This document shows positions 36,018-49,719 of a stretch of DNA of 64,000 nt, one piece after another. This DNA comes from Quillaja saponaria (lineage: Eukaryota; Streptophyta; Magnoliopsida; Fabales; Quillajaceae), in assembly GCA_029379385.1 (NCBI GenBank), contig CM055605.1:310001-374000 (forward strand). Direction: 5' to 3'. The notes below the pieces were generated by a model, which worked only from the letters and a program-made list of their open reading frames with translations, did no database searches and was not told the DNA's origin. Every line of letters begins with the position of its first letter. Position 1 is the first letter of the stretch. Made by a program: the position numbers and the translations under genes.

Positions 36018-39000
36018 TGTCTTGTGGCGAAGAAGGGAAGCAATGGAGTTGTGGCAAAGCTGGGACAGTGAATTTGCAAAAAGTGACTTCCATCGTGCGC
36101 GATATTGGCGATCCATGCCTGTCTCAATCGCCGATAAAGGTTGTTATAGTTGTAAGACTAATTACAGTGTGCACATTTCTGGGTTAATTTGCAATTTTTG
36201 CATCGGCTTACTTTCGTTATTACAAAATTAGGTCAGGAGTTCTGTTGGGAATCTAATAAGCATTGTTTACTTCGGTATTGTATTTGTTTTATGCTATTGG
36301 ACCATAATTAGACTTTTTTCCCCTCAAACAGCTAGTCTTTCCAGCTAAATCTGGTAAGATGAGGGAAAGAACATTTGAAGCACTCTTTTAGTTTTTTAGT
36401 GAAAAAACAAGACGGGGTTTTGCTTTGATTGGACTCTCAAGCAGTAAAACATGGAAAAATGTATAAAAAAAATAAAATAAAGATTTTTCACTAAATGCAC
36501 CATCTTTTTGATAATTGGTAAATCTGGAGTCATCAGAAAGTCGTGCATTGGACCTTGAAGGTCAAGTGGAATTTCTCTCATGACGTTCATTATGCTTGTT
36601 GTTATATTTATTACAGTTAAGCATCAAAGTCATAACTTCAAATAATGCACAATCACGTGTTGTAATCTCTACGCTCATGCTTGATCCTGTGGTTATAATT
36701 AGATCCTCTCAACTCGTAATAAATCCTTGGTCTCATATGATGTGCTTTCTATTTAGATATCTATATTATCTGGTTTTTCTTTGTTTATAGGATAATTTAT
36801 TCTGAGCTTTTGTTTCTCTTAATTTTGCAGGTAAACAAAATGCTTAAGCCAGACAAGTGGCAGGCTACACTTGATAGTGAAGGGAAGGTTTTTGGTTTTC
36901 ATAAGGCACTGAAGTTGATTGTTTTGGGGGTATGCTGTGATAATCCTGTGTCTTTACTAGTAGCTGATTTCTTGTCTGTTTCAATAGCACTTTTTTTTTT
37001 TTAATTTTATCCAATGTGATTTTTTTTATTGACTAGACATTAGGTGACTTTTGAGGGTGTCGTCTATTCAAAACCAGCGAACCTTTGGATCTGTTTTTTT
37101 TTTTTTTTTCCTCATATGTATTCAAAGGGACTAAAATGATCGTTCATCTAATGGATGGACATTTTTTTTTTTCTGTAAAAATTAGATGCTTAAGAAGGAC
37201 CCGTTCAACTTTTAGAAAGTGTAAGAGTCATCACCTTTTTTAAGTAATTCCTCATCAGGGAAAATGCTTATTATATTGTAAGTAATTTGGTGACAGATCT
37301 TTCTAGCTGCATCATGTAAGTTCAAATGTTCCATTGTTTATGCAAATATTCCATCCGATTTACTAAAGTTGGTCGAGTTTAATGGCTTGATGCTTTTTCT
37401 TATTTAATTCAGTTATTTTGTTGAATGCCAGGGAGTGGATCCGTCTATAAGGCCTGCAGTTTGGGAAATTTTACTTGGCTGTTATGCATTGGACAGCACT
37501 GCTGAGTATCGAAGACAACTCAGGACAGCTCGCAGGTCTGGGCCCTTCTACTTTTTTTGTATAACATTAATGTTGCTATAGAGATTGTTTTTCGTAATCA
37601 ACTTTTTTGCTGCAGTGTCCTGGATTACCTTGTTATGAGAATAAAAATGCTAGAATCCAAATCATGTCTACTAGCTCTGTTGAACAACAACAACAATCCT
37701 TAATTTGTTAAAAGGGTCACAATTTAGATACCCTGTGATAATGTGTGGCTTTTGATATTTTGGGGCTATACTTGTGTCTTATATCTTTCAGACAAATTGT
37801 GTTGCAAATTTTCACATGCCAGGCATAAGAAAATATGTGTTGATTGACTCCTTGAAAATAAGTTCATGGTTTACTATAATGTCAAACTGCTGACTCTCCT
37901 TGGTTTGTATGTTTTTTTTTTATTCTCTTTTCTTTTTTAATATTTGTGTGGGTATGTTTGTAAGTTATTGCAGACATAGTGATATATTCTTTAATTTTTT
38001 GTATTGTTGAACTTCTTGTACAACCATTTGAATCTGTTATCTTCGATATATTACATTATGTGTTTGAATTAGAAGTTGTTTTGGTTATTGTGGTATCTTT
38101 TGTAGGTTGTTGAATATTAGTTTTTGACAAGTGGATGAAAATTTTATATCCAGGGAGCGTTACAGGGACCTAATTCAGCAGTGTCAGATGATGCATTCAA
38201 GTATAGGAACTGGTTCACTGGCCTATGTTGTTGGATCCAAAGTTATGGATATGAGGACACCTTCCAAAGATGACAGAACAATTGAAGCTAAAGTGGAAAG
38301 AAGATCAGCTTCATCTAATAATACTAACAAAATAGTAGAATGTTCTGGTAGGGATGCTAATTGTACAGATACCACAAATGAATGCCTAAGGGAATGCTCC
38401 AGCGATTTGGCTGACATTTCCAGTTTGAGGGAAACCACGGATAGTGCAGTATATGATTCTTCTGGTTTTACACCAATTTATGATCCATACAACTGCACCT
38501 CCCCGAAAGTAGGGAGAGAAGCAGATGGATCACATTATTTGACAGGAAATTGTTTTGATTTTCCTACTTTACATGTCACTGATTTGTTTGAGAGAAGTGG
38601 GGAAGATAAAGAAGCATCCATGGAGAATGGTGATAAACTTCTTATGCAACATAAGTACAGATATGATGATGACAGAATGGATCACTTTCAAATTAGTAAC
38701 AATGTACACATAGCTATGGAATCAAATGGTCAAGAAGCTAACAACACCTCTCATCCCTTGGAGTCCGAAATTGAAATTGCATCACCTGATGTTGATGAAC
38801 CCGATTTTCAATCCAGTAATCTGGGAAACAGATCACAAATGATAAGCAAATTGAGAATATCAGATGTACCCGAAATGGAAATCTTAAGTACATCACCATC
38901 CCAAGGAAGGGTTGTTAACGAAGAGAGAGTTTCAGAATGGCTTTGGACTTTGCATAGAATAGGTATCTTACTTTTGTAGTTCATTCTTTTCTTCCTTGTC

Positions 39001-41639
39001 TGTTTCATGACACAATTTTTTCTTAAGTTATTTCTACTTGGCTAACAACTTTTTTTTTTTTTTATCTCAGTTGTTGATGTTGTAAGAACAGATAGTCATC
39101 TTGAATTCTATGAAGACACAAGAAACTTAGCTAGGATGTCAGATATCCTTGCTGTCTGTGCATGGGTTGATCCTGCAACTGGTTATTGTCAAGGTTGTGG
39201 TTTTTCCTTGGGGAACTTTTGAACTATTCCTCTGGTATTTCCTTTTGGGGTTTGCGAGTTACATAGTAACTTTTTAGAACTTGAGTTTCATGCTGTCTCA
39301 TTCTCATGTTCTTTTGGCTGAAAAATTGAGTTTAGGTATGAGTGACTTGCTGTCCCCATTTGTTGTTCTCTTTGAGGATAATGCTGATGCATTTTGGTGC
39401 TTTGAGATGCTTCTAAGGAGAATGGTACTCTTAATCTTGGCTAAGATATTTAACCAGATGTATCTGTTTTCTGTAACTAATACATGCTTTCAAAATTCTT
39501 TCAGCGAGAAAATTTTCAGATGGAAGGGCCAACTGGGGTGATGAAGCAGTTGCAAGCATTATGGCATATCTTGGAACTGACTGACAGGGAAATGTTTGCC
39601 CACCTGTCACACATTGGGGCTGAAAGCCTTCATTTTGCGTTTCGGATGTTGCTGGTACTTTTCCGAAGGGAGTTGTCTTTCGGTGAGGCTCTCTCAATGT
39701 GGGAGGTTTGTATTTTAACCAGCCCCAATTACCTTTTTCTTCAAGACTTGAACATTATACACAAATTTAGGTTTTTTTTTTTTAGTTTATTGACAATCAA
39801 TCCTAGAAGAGTAGCTTTCCCTTTCAAACAGTTCTTATTTCCGTCTCCGTATGGTTATATAGTTGGGACTGGGTGGCATTGGGAGAGTGAGAATTGCTCA
39901 TAATTTTATTTGGACTTTCCCCCGTAGTTGGAAAGGCAAGCAAACACATATCACTCTTGCTATTTGTCTTTGAGGAGATTGTCTGTAACTTCTTGATTTT
40001 TTTTATATTTCAATTGACAGGGTTTGTAATGTACTTGCCATATCTTCTGACACCATTATTGATTTTTATATTTGTTGAGGTCCTAAGGACCAGGAATATG
40101 ATTTTCCAGTGTTGCAATCTGTAAACTGTGAGCCTGCTATAGTTATAGGATTACTTGACCAGGCATTTGAAAGTGTCATCATTCACCAAACACTAAATCC
40201 TCAGAATGGTATATAATTTAGAAACATTTGTTTTTTCAATTTAGTTAACCTTTATGAGTTTATAATTCTGTTCAATTTAGTTAACATTTGTAATTATATT
40301 TGATGCAGATGATGTGGGCGGCTGACTTTGATGAATCTTTGGCTCAGAAGTTAGAAGATAGTTGTCCCGAACCATTGGTTATACAACTTCCAAAAGATTC
40401 TGATTCTGAAATATTAGAAGAAAGTGCAGATACTGATGATGGTAATGTGAAGAGTGGCTTAGGATCAAATCATAATGAAAATGGCAGCAAGAAGGGTGGA
40501 TTGCAATTAAATCATGGAAATATTGATCACTGCATGTCTGATAACCTCAAATTGAAATCCCTGTCATCCCATCCCTTTTGTGGCTTGACAAGGAATTTCT
40601 GGTCAAAAAATGATCCCGTGCAAATCTGCACTGTGATTACATCAGCGAGGAATGGGGATGATGAGTTACCTGTCTTTTGTGTTGCAGCAATTCTTATTAT
40701 AAACCGTCACAAGATCATCAAAGAAACACGTTCATTTGATGATATGATAAAGGCAGGTGCACTATGATGTGGCAACTTACTGAGCATTCAGATTTTCACT
40801 TAACTGTTTGTTATCATCATGATCATTGTATTATTATTGTTAACATTATTTTGAATTTGTCTATGTCTACTTGGTTTCACCATATGCTCATCCATGACCA
40901 TCAAATTTGTCTGTCTTCTTGGTTTGGCACTTTCAAAATCTCTCTCCATCATTCTCTCTAGTTGTGTGTGTCTGTTCCTTTTGTCCTCTCAAGTTTCCAT
41001 TTACAAATTCAAATGCCTTCGGACATCCCTTTTACTGATTTTTCTGTGGTTTATGAGGTGTTTTCAAGTTCATTTTGAACTCTTTTTTTTTTTTTTTCCT
41101 TTCCTTTCCTTTTCTTTTAGTTCAATTCCTATTTGTTATTATTTAGATGTAGGAAAGTAAGTAAGCAGGAGGCAATTCATGGCTTTTTAATATTGCAGAT
41201 TTTCAATGACAAGATGTTGAAGATCAATGTCAAAAGATGCATACGCATGGCAATCAAACTAAGGAAAAAATATTTCTACAAGGTTTGATGCTGATTTAAT
41301 TGCGTTGCTATCTACTCTAACTATCAGTTATAAAAGAGTGTTTTTACTGGTTTTGTATCAGTTATAAAAAAGTGTTTTTACTGCTTTCTATCATTCATGT
41401 AATTGTGTGGAGAGTGAGAATCTCATTTGGGCATTTACCCAAACAGCATAGAAGTATTCAGTGATGAGCAAAGCATACAACATACAAGTCTAGAATTCTT
41501 GCCCCACCTAGATATTCAGGATTGCATCATTATAAGCATAGAAATGCTTAATTTCATGCATGCTTTTGATGATACTGAAATCCTACTTTTGAACCAGATA
41601 ATCAAAAGAAAGAGAAGTGCTGCTCGCAATGGGGACTAG
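36017..41639 (+). CDS. Gyp7-like TBC-domain Rab GTPase-activating protein
   Basis: Exons 36017-36139, 36831-36929, 37432-37535, 38154-38962, 39071-39193, 39336-39424, 39505-39705, 40309-40752, 41199-41282 and 41598-41639 join in frame to 705 residues. The TBC domain is split by a long, acidic, poorly conserved insert in exon 4. The opening motif is GVDPSIRPAVWEILLG. The catalytic arginine finger is in IVVDVVRTD (Arg about 384) and the glutamine finger in GYCQGMSD (Gln about 419), so the dual-finger mechanism looks intact. Later TBC helices include DAFWCFEMLLRRM and HIGAESLHFAFRMLLVLFRRELSFGEALSMWE. It should stimulate GTP hydrolysis on a Rab; which one is unknown. The intron after exon 8 uses a GC donor. 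The start follows a uORF and begins MSCGEEGKQWSCGKAG. Confidence 0.9.
40753..41198 (+). other. GC-AG intron
   Basis: Exon 8 must end at AAG (40750-40752) so that IFNDKMLKINVKRCIRMAIKL follows in frame. The intron then starts GCAGGT. The nearby GT four bases downstream would shift the frame to an immediate TGA. The acceptor is TTGCAG at 41193-41198. Confidence 0.75.
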
Positions 41640-42433
41640 TGTAGTGCTATTTTTAATCTTGTACTGTAATGGATTGAGCATTACATCTCTTGAATTCCAA
41701 ATATTAAGTGTGGAGTGATAAGAAGTTATTTAGATCGAGTGCAGTTGAAGAGTTTGAAGCAGAAGTGCTTTAGCTTATGAACATTCATCCAGTTGCTGTG
41801 GCTCCATAATATTTACTACATTCTATGAGGTACATGCTGATTCTGCTTTACACTTTGTCTAGAAACATATATGTAATACATGGAATTATGAATCTATCGG
41901 AGTATCTGAGCACCGAGCAACTTGTGGTCATCTGCAGGGGTTTATTTGGTGTACATTATTAAGTTGTAGAACATAGTTGAATATGAATTTGTATCACCTG
42001 AAAGCAAAGTTATTGGGTATAATAACAATATTGTCCTTAGATATTTACTTTTTGGGACTTTTGGTCTTTTTTTCACCTCTGGAGGATTCATCCCTTCTGT
42101 CATGGCCTGTGTATCTTATATACAAACTGTTTAGTGTTCTTATTTTCTTACAATTTGAACACTAATGTTTAGCTTAACTTGGCATACCATACCCCAGTTT
42201 AGATTGATAGTGGTTGTAGATACTTGCTTCATTGGCAATTAGTTCTTATGATCTAATGTTTAGTGTTCTTATGTTCTCTGGAACTGAACCTTAGGATTTT
42301 ACTTTTCATGCATCATATCACGGGAACTGAGCACAGACCTTGTCTGCCTTCTTTTTGATTTGAGGGTTTCATGCAATGTCATACTTTTTCATCAAAATGT
42401 TCTATTCTTCTTTTTTATTTGTGTGTGGAAGAA

Positions 42434-42453
42434 GGGGGGGGGGGGGGGGGGGG
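42434..42453 (+). repeat. Poly-G tract (20 G)
   Basis: Twenty consecutive G in otherwise AT-rich spacer downstream of the Rab-GAP gene. Its exact length is likely uncertain in any assembly. Confidence 0.9.
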
Positions 42454-43907
42454 TGGTGTTTGTGTGCCTTTTTGGTGGTAACCATGTCAAAGTTGATGTT
42501 TTCCTGTTTTTAACTTATGGTTCATGCCATAGCTCACTGTACATTTGTTCCCTTGTTCTTTTTATTCTTTTGAAGCTAGTGGAAAGATCAAGGCAGGAAG
42601 ATGTTTTGTTGTTCTGGGTGCATCTAGGCCCATTCAATTTGCCATCTTGTATACTTGTTACAGGTTAGGCAAATACTAATTTGTTCTCTATAGATTTTTT
42701 TCTTTTGAAGTATGGCATTTATTTTGTAGCTAAGTTTGTTTCAATAATTTTTATTCGAGATTACTTTTAAGAATTATCGCTCAGAAATTTGCGGAGAAGG
42801 GAGAGTGAGAAAGGAAAAAAACAAATAAAAGTAGGCAGAAAGTTGTACTCAATTCTAGCTGTTTATATGTTTTTACTTGTCAAAAGAAGATGTAGTGTAG
42901 TGGTTTCATGCTCAGTAAGTGGAGACATTTTCAGTAACTGTTACAGTTTAATAGAAATGTTGATGTCCTTGTCTATTGATTAACCTTTTTAATTTTCCTT
43001 CTAGACACAACAATTCCATTTTAAATGGCCTTTCCTATTTCCTTGCAACGCAACCACTGATCCATCTCAGCACGAAACTCCAGCTACTTCTAGTTTGGAT
43101 TATCATTATTTGTACATCGACAGTATTTGTGAATCCCTCCCTGGTTTATTGTTAAAACTTTGATATCTCCAATCCGACTCATTGACAGAGAAAATGACCT
43201 CCAAAGCTTCAAAAGCCCCGTGATTTGAAACATTCAAAGAGATTCTTGCCATGATGGGGACATATATATCTAAATACTGTTAGATAACCTATAAGAACCA
43301 ACCCCATCATCCCCTTCTTCTTCATCCATCACTTGCCTTCAGCATCTAATGTCATGCGATCCCTTTGTCCTGTGAAAACAGAATGAGCAGGTGCTCCGTT
43401 GACTCATACAATTTTTATGTTAAATGTTTTGATCTTGTCAATGATTACTAATCCTCCCCAAGCCCTCGAGTTTTGTAATGCTGTTTTGTCTGAATTTGGT
43501 ACATGAGGCAAAAGTGATGCATCACAACCCAAACTATTTGCAAATATTCATCATGCAAGCAAACAATTTTTATTCTAGTTAACCTTCATTAGCCTACTTC
43601 ATCACAAATTAGCAACCTTAAATGTATAAGAAGTTGAAGAACACATACAATGAAAATGATAAAGTGAGTGATTAATCATATCCGGCACTTGATGGTCCAT
43701 GTGTTATTTTTGTAGTGACTCTAATCAATATCATTTTAGGTTTTTTTTTTCCCTTTCTTCTTTTAATTTCTCCAAATGTTTTAACCTCTAGATTGAACAA
43801 TGATATTTATTTTTCCAATATATAAAGATGTCTTAATTTTAACTAGTATCCTTAAAATTGGTCTAATTTATATTAATTTTATTTTTTAATATTAAATAAG
43901 CTGAGTT

Positions 43908-44031
43908 AAAGTTAGTGTTCATTCACTTACCAATATTCAAAACGTTGAGCATACCCAAACACAAATAACGCAAAGTTAGTATTAATTCACTTGTCAATAT
44001 TCAAAACGGTGAGCATACCAAACACAAATAC
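43908..44031 (+). repeat. Tandem 64-bp duplication
   Basis: The copy from 43908 to 43971 repeats from 43972, sharing AAAGTTAGT, CAATATTCAAAACG and CCAAACACAAATA with a few substitutions and a small deletion. It looks like a local tandem duplication in intergenic DNA. No function seen. Confidence 0.8.
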
Positions 44032-45417
44032 CACTAGTCAATACGGAATGTCGTTATGCTAAAAGCAGTCCTAGTCCAAGTTTTTTTTGCTTTTTATTTT
44101 TTGTTTCATAAGAACAGTCCTAGTCCAAGTTGGTACTGGTACCACCCGTAGCTTTCCAAGTTTCAACTTTCTTCTTCAGCTTACAGCTTTGATTAATATT
44201 CCAAGTTTCACAGCAAGAGATGAGAACCGTCCCATAATTAACTCTATTGGGTCTCTAATCCTTAGGTGTATGTGTTGCTCAAATGCATAGAATAAAAAAA
44301 ATGAGAAAATAATAGGAAGGTTGAGGATTGCATCTGCATCATCATCAATGAAGAAAAATGAGAGAAAATTACTTATAGTGATTTGGCTATATATCTAACA
44401 TAGGTTACCAAATGTAATAAATAGAAAATATGATTTAGTAAGATCAAAAAAGATAAACAGAATAGAAAGTAATCAAAATATCGTTCTTACAACAATCTTA
44501 ATTAATTTAAAATTAAAATTTTGGTTGAATTTAATTTATTTCTAATCTTTAAATTTTAACCCAACTCACATATAATCCAATTTTTTGTATTTTTTTTAAT
44601 TTTTAGAATCCTAATTTTATTTTCATCCGAAACTGTAAGCCTAACTCTATAGTTACGGATACTTCTGATTTTTGTCCCTGTAAAAATATGTCTTTCTCTT
44701 ATGCAAAGGAAAAAAGATATTAGTAATTGGAGTTGAGGTAGGTTCTCTGCCTCGTATTAGAGCATCTTTGAATTGATCTTGACAGAATTTAACCTTAAAC
44801 CAACATATTGTTAACATAGTGTTTAGTTTTCTTTATATAAATCATTCAATTTTAACACGTCCTTTTTAGAATAAAAGATAAAAGAATAAAGAAAGGAAAA
44901 GCACATTTGTTCTAAGTTGATTCCTATTTTTGGGCCAAAAGAAAAAATCTATTTTTACTTTGAAAAAAAATAAAAAAAATGACAGAAGGGTCATTCTCAT
45001 TCTCCCTTTTTTTAGTGCTTACGTCCCGTAAAAAAATTCTATTGTATTCCATGTACAGTGGCGCAACCAGTTGCAGAGGAAATTGAAAGAAAATCGAAAT
45101 TCCTTAAAAAAGAAGCCTCTTTTTTTTAAGCTAAGCTGTAGTACTGCTACTAGACATTACAACTTCCAACGTCAAAACCCTCTCCTTACGCCCCCTTAGC
45201 TCCTTCAACGTTTTTTCAGTTATTGCTTTCTTCTAGAGCTCCCTCCTGCACACTACCAGTATTTGATTTTCTTCTTTTATTATCTGGGTTTTACTCCTTT
45301 CATAGAGGGACATTGGCGGGAGCCAACGGTCAATTCTGATGTCTTGGGAAGTGGGTTTTGCTAATATATAGATTTTCGTATCTGAAATTGAAGTTTGGAT
45401 ATTTGAATAGCTCATAG

Positions 45418-47253
45418 ATGGCTAACCCATCTGGGAACCATCAACAACTGACCAATCCTTCATCTTCGTTCAACGGTGTTAATGGAGGTAATCTGAATAA
45501 TGGGAATTCTGTTGCGGAGAGTTCGGGTGCGGGGCTAGCGATGAGGCACAACCCTGGTATAGATGTGGATTGGACACCAGAAGAGCAGGCGACACTTGTA
45601 GAAGGGCTCACGAAGTGAGTACTTCTTGGATTCTTGCTCGATTTCGTGCTACATGAAGTTTTGTTTGTATTTTGAGGTCACCTTTGCCTTTACTTTTTTG
45701 GTTCATTGGAATTGTTGCTTGGTTCTTTGAGCTCATTTTGGGTCTTTCTAATTCTTGATATCTGATTTTGGTTATTAAAATTCTTGAACTTTGAACTGGT
45801 TAATGTGTGCAGTTTGTTGACCTTTTAGTTGTTAATATTGGGCAATTCATCAAGGACTTAATTTTCTTTCCTCCCTAATAGCCAGACGTGGGTTTTGTTG
45901 GATTCCATTCATTTCCTGGAAACTGCAATACGTTTGCCCTAAATGAGCCCGTTACCTGTTGATGTTTGACTAGGGAGTGCGAAAGACACTATCCGAAATT
46001 CCCGGAAATGCTTTGGATTTGCTGCCAGACTTTGTTTCCACAATATATTATTTTTGGCTATCTGTGAAAAACCATGATCAAATTACATGAAGTGGCTGAG
46101 GTTTCTGTACTTAAAAAAAAAAAAAAAAAAAAAAGTGGCATGAGGTGGTCATTATACTTGTAACTTAGTCAGAACAGATATCTTTTATATTCATCAGATG
46201 TTAATTAATATCTTCAGTGTTTTTGGAAGTTTAATACATTCGTTGATTTTGATCTTTAATGTCTTCTGTGATGACAAGCTAGAATTGAAATTGACATTGA
46301 AATTCTAGAGTTAATTAATGTGAGCTGTCATGTTGTTGTAATTCAATCTAGCACCCAGTGCTGGGTTGTAATTTGCTTCCACTGACGATTTCTGAAGTTG
46401 GTCATTGTTTCAAAGATATGATTTTGGATTTTTTTCCTTGCAGATATGCCTCATTATCAAATGTAACGCGCTATGTAAAGATAGCCCTTCTGCTACAGAA
46501 TAAGACAACTCGTGATGTGGCAATGAGAGTCAAATGGATGACTGTAAGCTCAATTGCACTCTTCCCTTGCTGTTTTGGAATCATTGTTCATCTCAATAAT
46601 GGATGTCCTAAAATATTTTCTTCCTTGGATTTTATGAATGATTTGTTAGATATTATCAGTTAATATTTGTATTCATTATAATGTATTAGCCAGTGGCTAA
46701 TAGCATCGAGCACAAATTAGGTTGACATCAGGATCTATCTTATTATGAATTTCTGACCCCTTTTACCGAAGGATTATCATGGCAGTAAGATATATCTGTT
46801 AATTTTAAATATGGATTTCTTAGAATAGTCAGTACATGTTACATGAGAAGTAATATTTGACTTTTAATAATGTACAAATGGGTATAGGATTTTCAGCCTC
46901 TTGTCCTTGTTCTTTTTATGAATGTATTGTAGTAGCACTCCAAGTTTGGCAAGTAGGATTACCACAAAAAACTTCTGATTGTTTGCGGTTAATCCTCTTG
47001 CATGCTTAAAAGAAAGCTAGATGCGCAATTGATAGGCCTCATTTTCTGAAATCGTCCCACTGTGCTAGGCAGTTTATCTCTTTTGCAATGTATCAATCAT
47101 GAGCTAGCTTTAGTTTTAATCGGAACTCACTCTAGTCAATATAGTGGCTCACTTTAGTTAAAGCAAATGCCATTATCATGTGCTAATCCTGCTAAATGGG
47201 TTTTTGAGAGCCATTAGTTTGATATAGTCCCATTCATGCCCCCCTCAAAAAAG

Positions 47254-47285
<32 letters not shown>

Positions 47286-49719
47286 AGAAGGAGATAAGAA
47301 CAATCAAAGTTCTGTCCATTACTTCGAAGTCACTATTCTGAGGACTCAAACTCGTGAATCTGCACCTGCTACAGAAAATCTTTATATTTGTGCTGGCAAC
47401 GTCTATGCCTCCTCTGTTTGATATCATAAAGAAAAATGAAATTTGGTATTGGCAGGTGCAAGGAAGCCCATGGCTGATGTTCTGATTGGTTAATTTTATT
47501 TTTTTTTAGATGTTAACTTAACTGGAACAAAGGAATACTGTTTTTTTAGATGTTAACTTCCATGGCTGATGTTCTGATTGGTTCTGTTTTTCTCTTTTTT
47601 GTCCAGAAAAAGGAAAACAGCAAGAGAAGGAAGGATGATCATAATGTAAATAGGAAAAGCAAAGATAAGAAGGTAGTTCTATATTGTATATGATATTGTA
47701 AATAGTGTATTGTTTTTATGCATGTCCAATTGGAAAATGTGTCTTTTTGTTGTATTTCATCCCCTCAATAAATAATACTGACGGGGACATACACTGATAC
47801 ACTTATTATGTATTGAACTTAACCAGTGAAGTTGATTCTTCCATCTCTGTCTCCCCCTCCCCCACCTTATCCTTTCTTGGTTGGTCAAACTTTTTTGCTT
47901 TCACAATACGCATCCATATCTCAAACAAATTGCTCGTGTGGAAGTGTTGTGAGCTGGTGGTTGCCGCATTTTTTCCATAATTCGTGATAGGCATGTGAGT
48001 ACTTTATTGAATATTGTGTATGATTCTGCTTGGAGGCTTGATATCTTATTTTATATTTCTTTTATCTGCCAGGAACGAGTGACTGATCCTTCAGCAAATT
48101 CACCTCATTTTGCTGCCCGACCTAATGTTCCTCCATATGCTCCACCAATGATCACCATTGACAATGATGATGGCATCTCATACAATGGTCAGGGTTCATT
48201 TTATCTCAAATTCCACTTAACTTTAGTTCATTTAGGCTTACAAATATGGAATATATGAATGACCTCTAGCGTTTTCTTTACCAATCCAACATTTCATGGA
48301 GTTGCATTTATATTTCAACTCTATCTCTTTAATTTATGCTTGGAACTTCATTTGACTTTTGCAGCCATTGGAGGCCCCACAGGTGAACTATTGGAACAAA
48401 ATTCACATGCCTTGAATCAGATCTCTGCAAATCTTGGTGCTTTCCAGGTGAACAACAAAATCCATGTTTCACTTATTTTACCTATTCTATGCATCAGTTG
48501 TATGGATATAACCATATAGGCATTAAGGACGTTTTTCATGAGTTTATTATCATTCCATCTTCTCCTCAGTTTCCTTTTGCTTCTTGTAGATGTTCAATAC
48601 CATTCAAGATTTAGATTGATGAGTGACGGGAAACTATTTTCCAGCTTAAAAAAATACTGATGCTATTTAACATATTGTTGACTAAACAATCTACTTCACT
48701 GAAAGAAGAAAAGAAAAAAGAAAGAAAAAGATGCAAATGTCAAATGTTATCCGTAATTAGCGTTGAATTTTTCAAATCACATATAGTTAGATCAACTGTT
48801 TATATTTTAAAATCCTGACAGTTGAGCAACTAAATTGCGTAGGCACATACTTAATTTAAAGCATTAGTTTGAATTAGTAGGAGTTGTTACTTGATTTGAG
48901 TGGAATGAGAAATAAATTCATGAGCACTTGTGTGAAGATATTGTCCTGACATGAGAATGAAGATATGAAATTGATTCATGATCCCATGTGCGAGGACATC
49001 ATACTTTGTTACCTATAAACTTAACTTGGGAAGAGGACATGGAAAAGGAAGGTTTAAGGCATCCCAATGTCTGAAGTCATCAATAATGCAAAGGATATCT
49101 ACTTACATGTACACATTGAGATGTTGGTTGTGGTTTGTTTTGCTGATACAAGATGGGTAAAATCATGTCAATGTTGTTAACAAAGCTACAGCAGTTACTT
49201 GAACAGATTAGAATGTCAGTGACAACTGCAATGAACATAGAAATGGAGTTTCCTTGTTTTATTCTTTTCAGGGTATGCTCTTGGTTCCTGCAATAGTGAA
49301 TTTGGAGTTTTTTTTTACTTGCGTTTTTCTTTTTGTGTTCCAGATACAGGAGAACATCAATCTCTTCTGCCAAACGCGAGACAACATTCTCAATATTATG
49401 AATGAGTATGTTATGAATTCTCTTAAACTTTATGCTTTTTCCATTTTAAGAAAGTACGTTTACAACAATGATTGATGTGTTTCCAAGTCCATTAAGGAAA
49501 GTGAGTGTTAATATGTTTATATCTTATTCTGGAATAGACTTGTTTCTTGGTTCCTAATAGAATTGCTTGACTAGTTAAGTCAGACTGATGAACAATTTTT
49601 CTTACTTTCTCTGCAGTTTGAATGACTTGCCAGATTTGATGAAACAAATGCCACCACTTCCTGTGAAGGTGAATGAAGAGCTGGCAAACTCCATACTTCC
49701 CCGAACAACCCTACAATGA
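45418..49719 (+). CDS. DUF3755 protein with SANT/Myb-like N-terminal segment
   Basis: Exons 45418-45614, 46444-46543, 47607-47672, 48073-48187, 48365-48447, 49344-49405 and 49617-49719 join in frame to 241 residues. The N-terminus is rich in Asn, Ser and Gly. DVDWTPEEQATLVEGLTKYASLSNVTRYVKIALLLQNKTTRDVAMRVKWMT resembles a SANT/Myb-type helix bundle. A basic linker (KKENSRRRKDDHNVNRKSKDKK) suits a nuclear signal. The C-terminus (LLEQNSHALNQISANLGAFQ, ENINLFCQTRDNILNIMNDL, MPPLPVKVNEELANSILP) matches the plant family DUF3755. A nuclear chromatin or transcription role is a guess from the SANT-like part; the family has no established function known to me. Introns are 83 to 1,063 nt apart from this small coding content. 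Confidence 0.82.

Larger units (their letters stand above)
41640..45417. other. 3.8-kb intergenic region, Gyp7-like to DUF3755
   Basis: It holds the Rab-GAP 3' UTR, a 20-G tract (42434-42453), AT-rich spacer, a tandem 64-bp duplication at 43908-44031, and a 17-bp repeat pair near 44066 and 44115. Open frames such as 42360-42668 run through the G tract and show no family signature. The last 300 bp are the DUF3755 promoter and leader. Confidence 0.6.

Noticed and set aside
41427..41597. 5' extension of the last Rab-GAP exon
   Set aside because: The frame is open by chance upstream; the acceptor at 41597 joins the final 14 codons in phase with the preceding exon.
47236..47421. Poly-lysine frame
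   Set aside because: It is an A-homopolymer in a DUF3755 intron, not a conserved exon.
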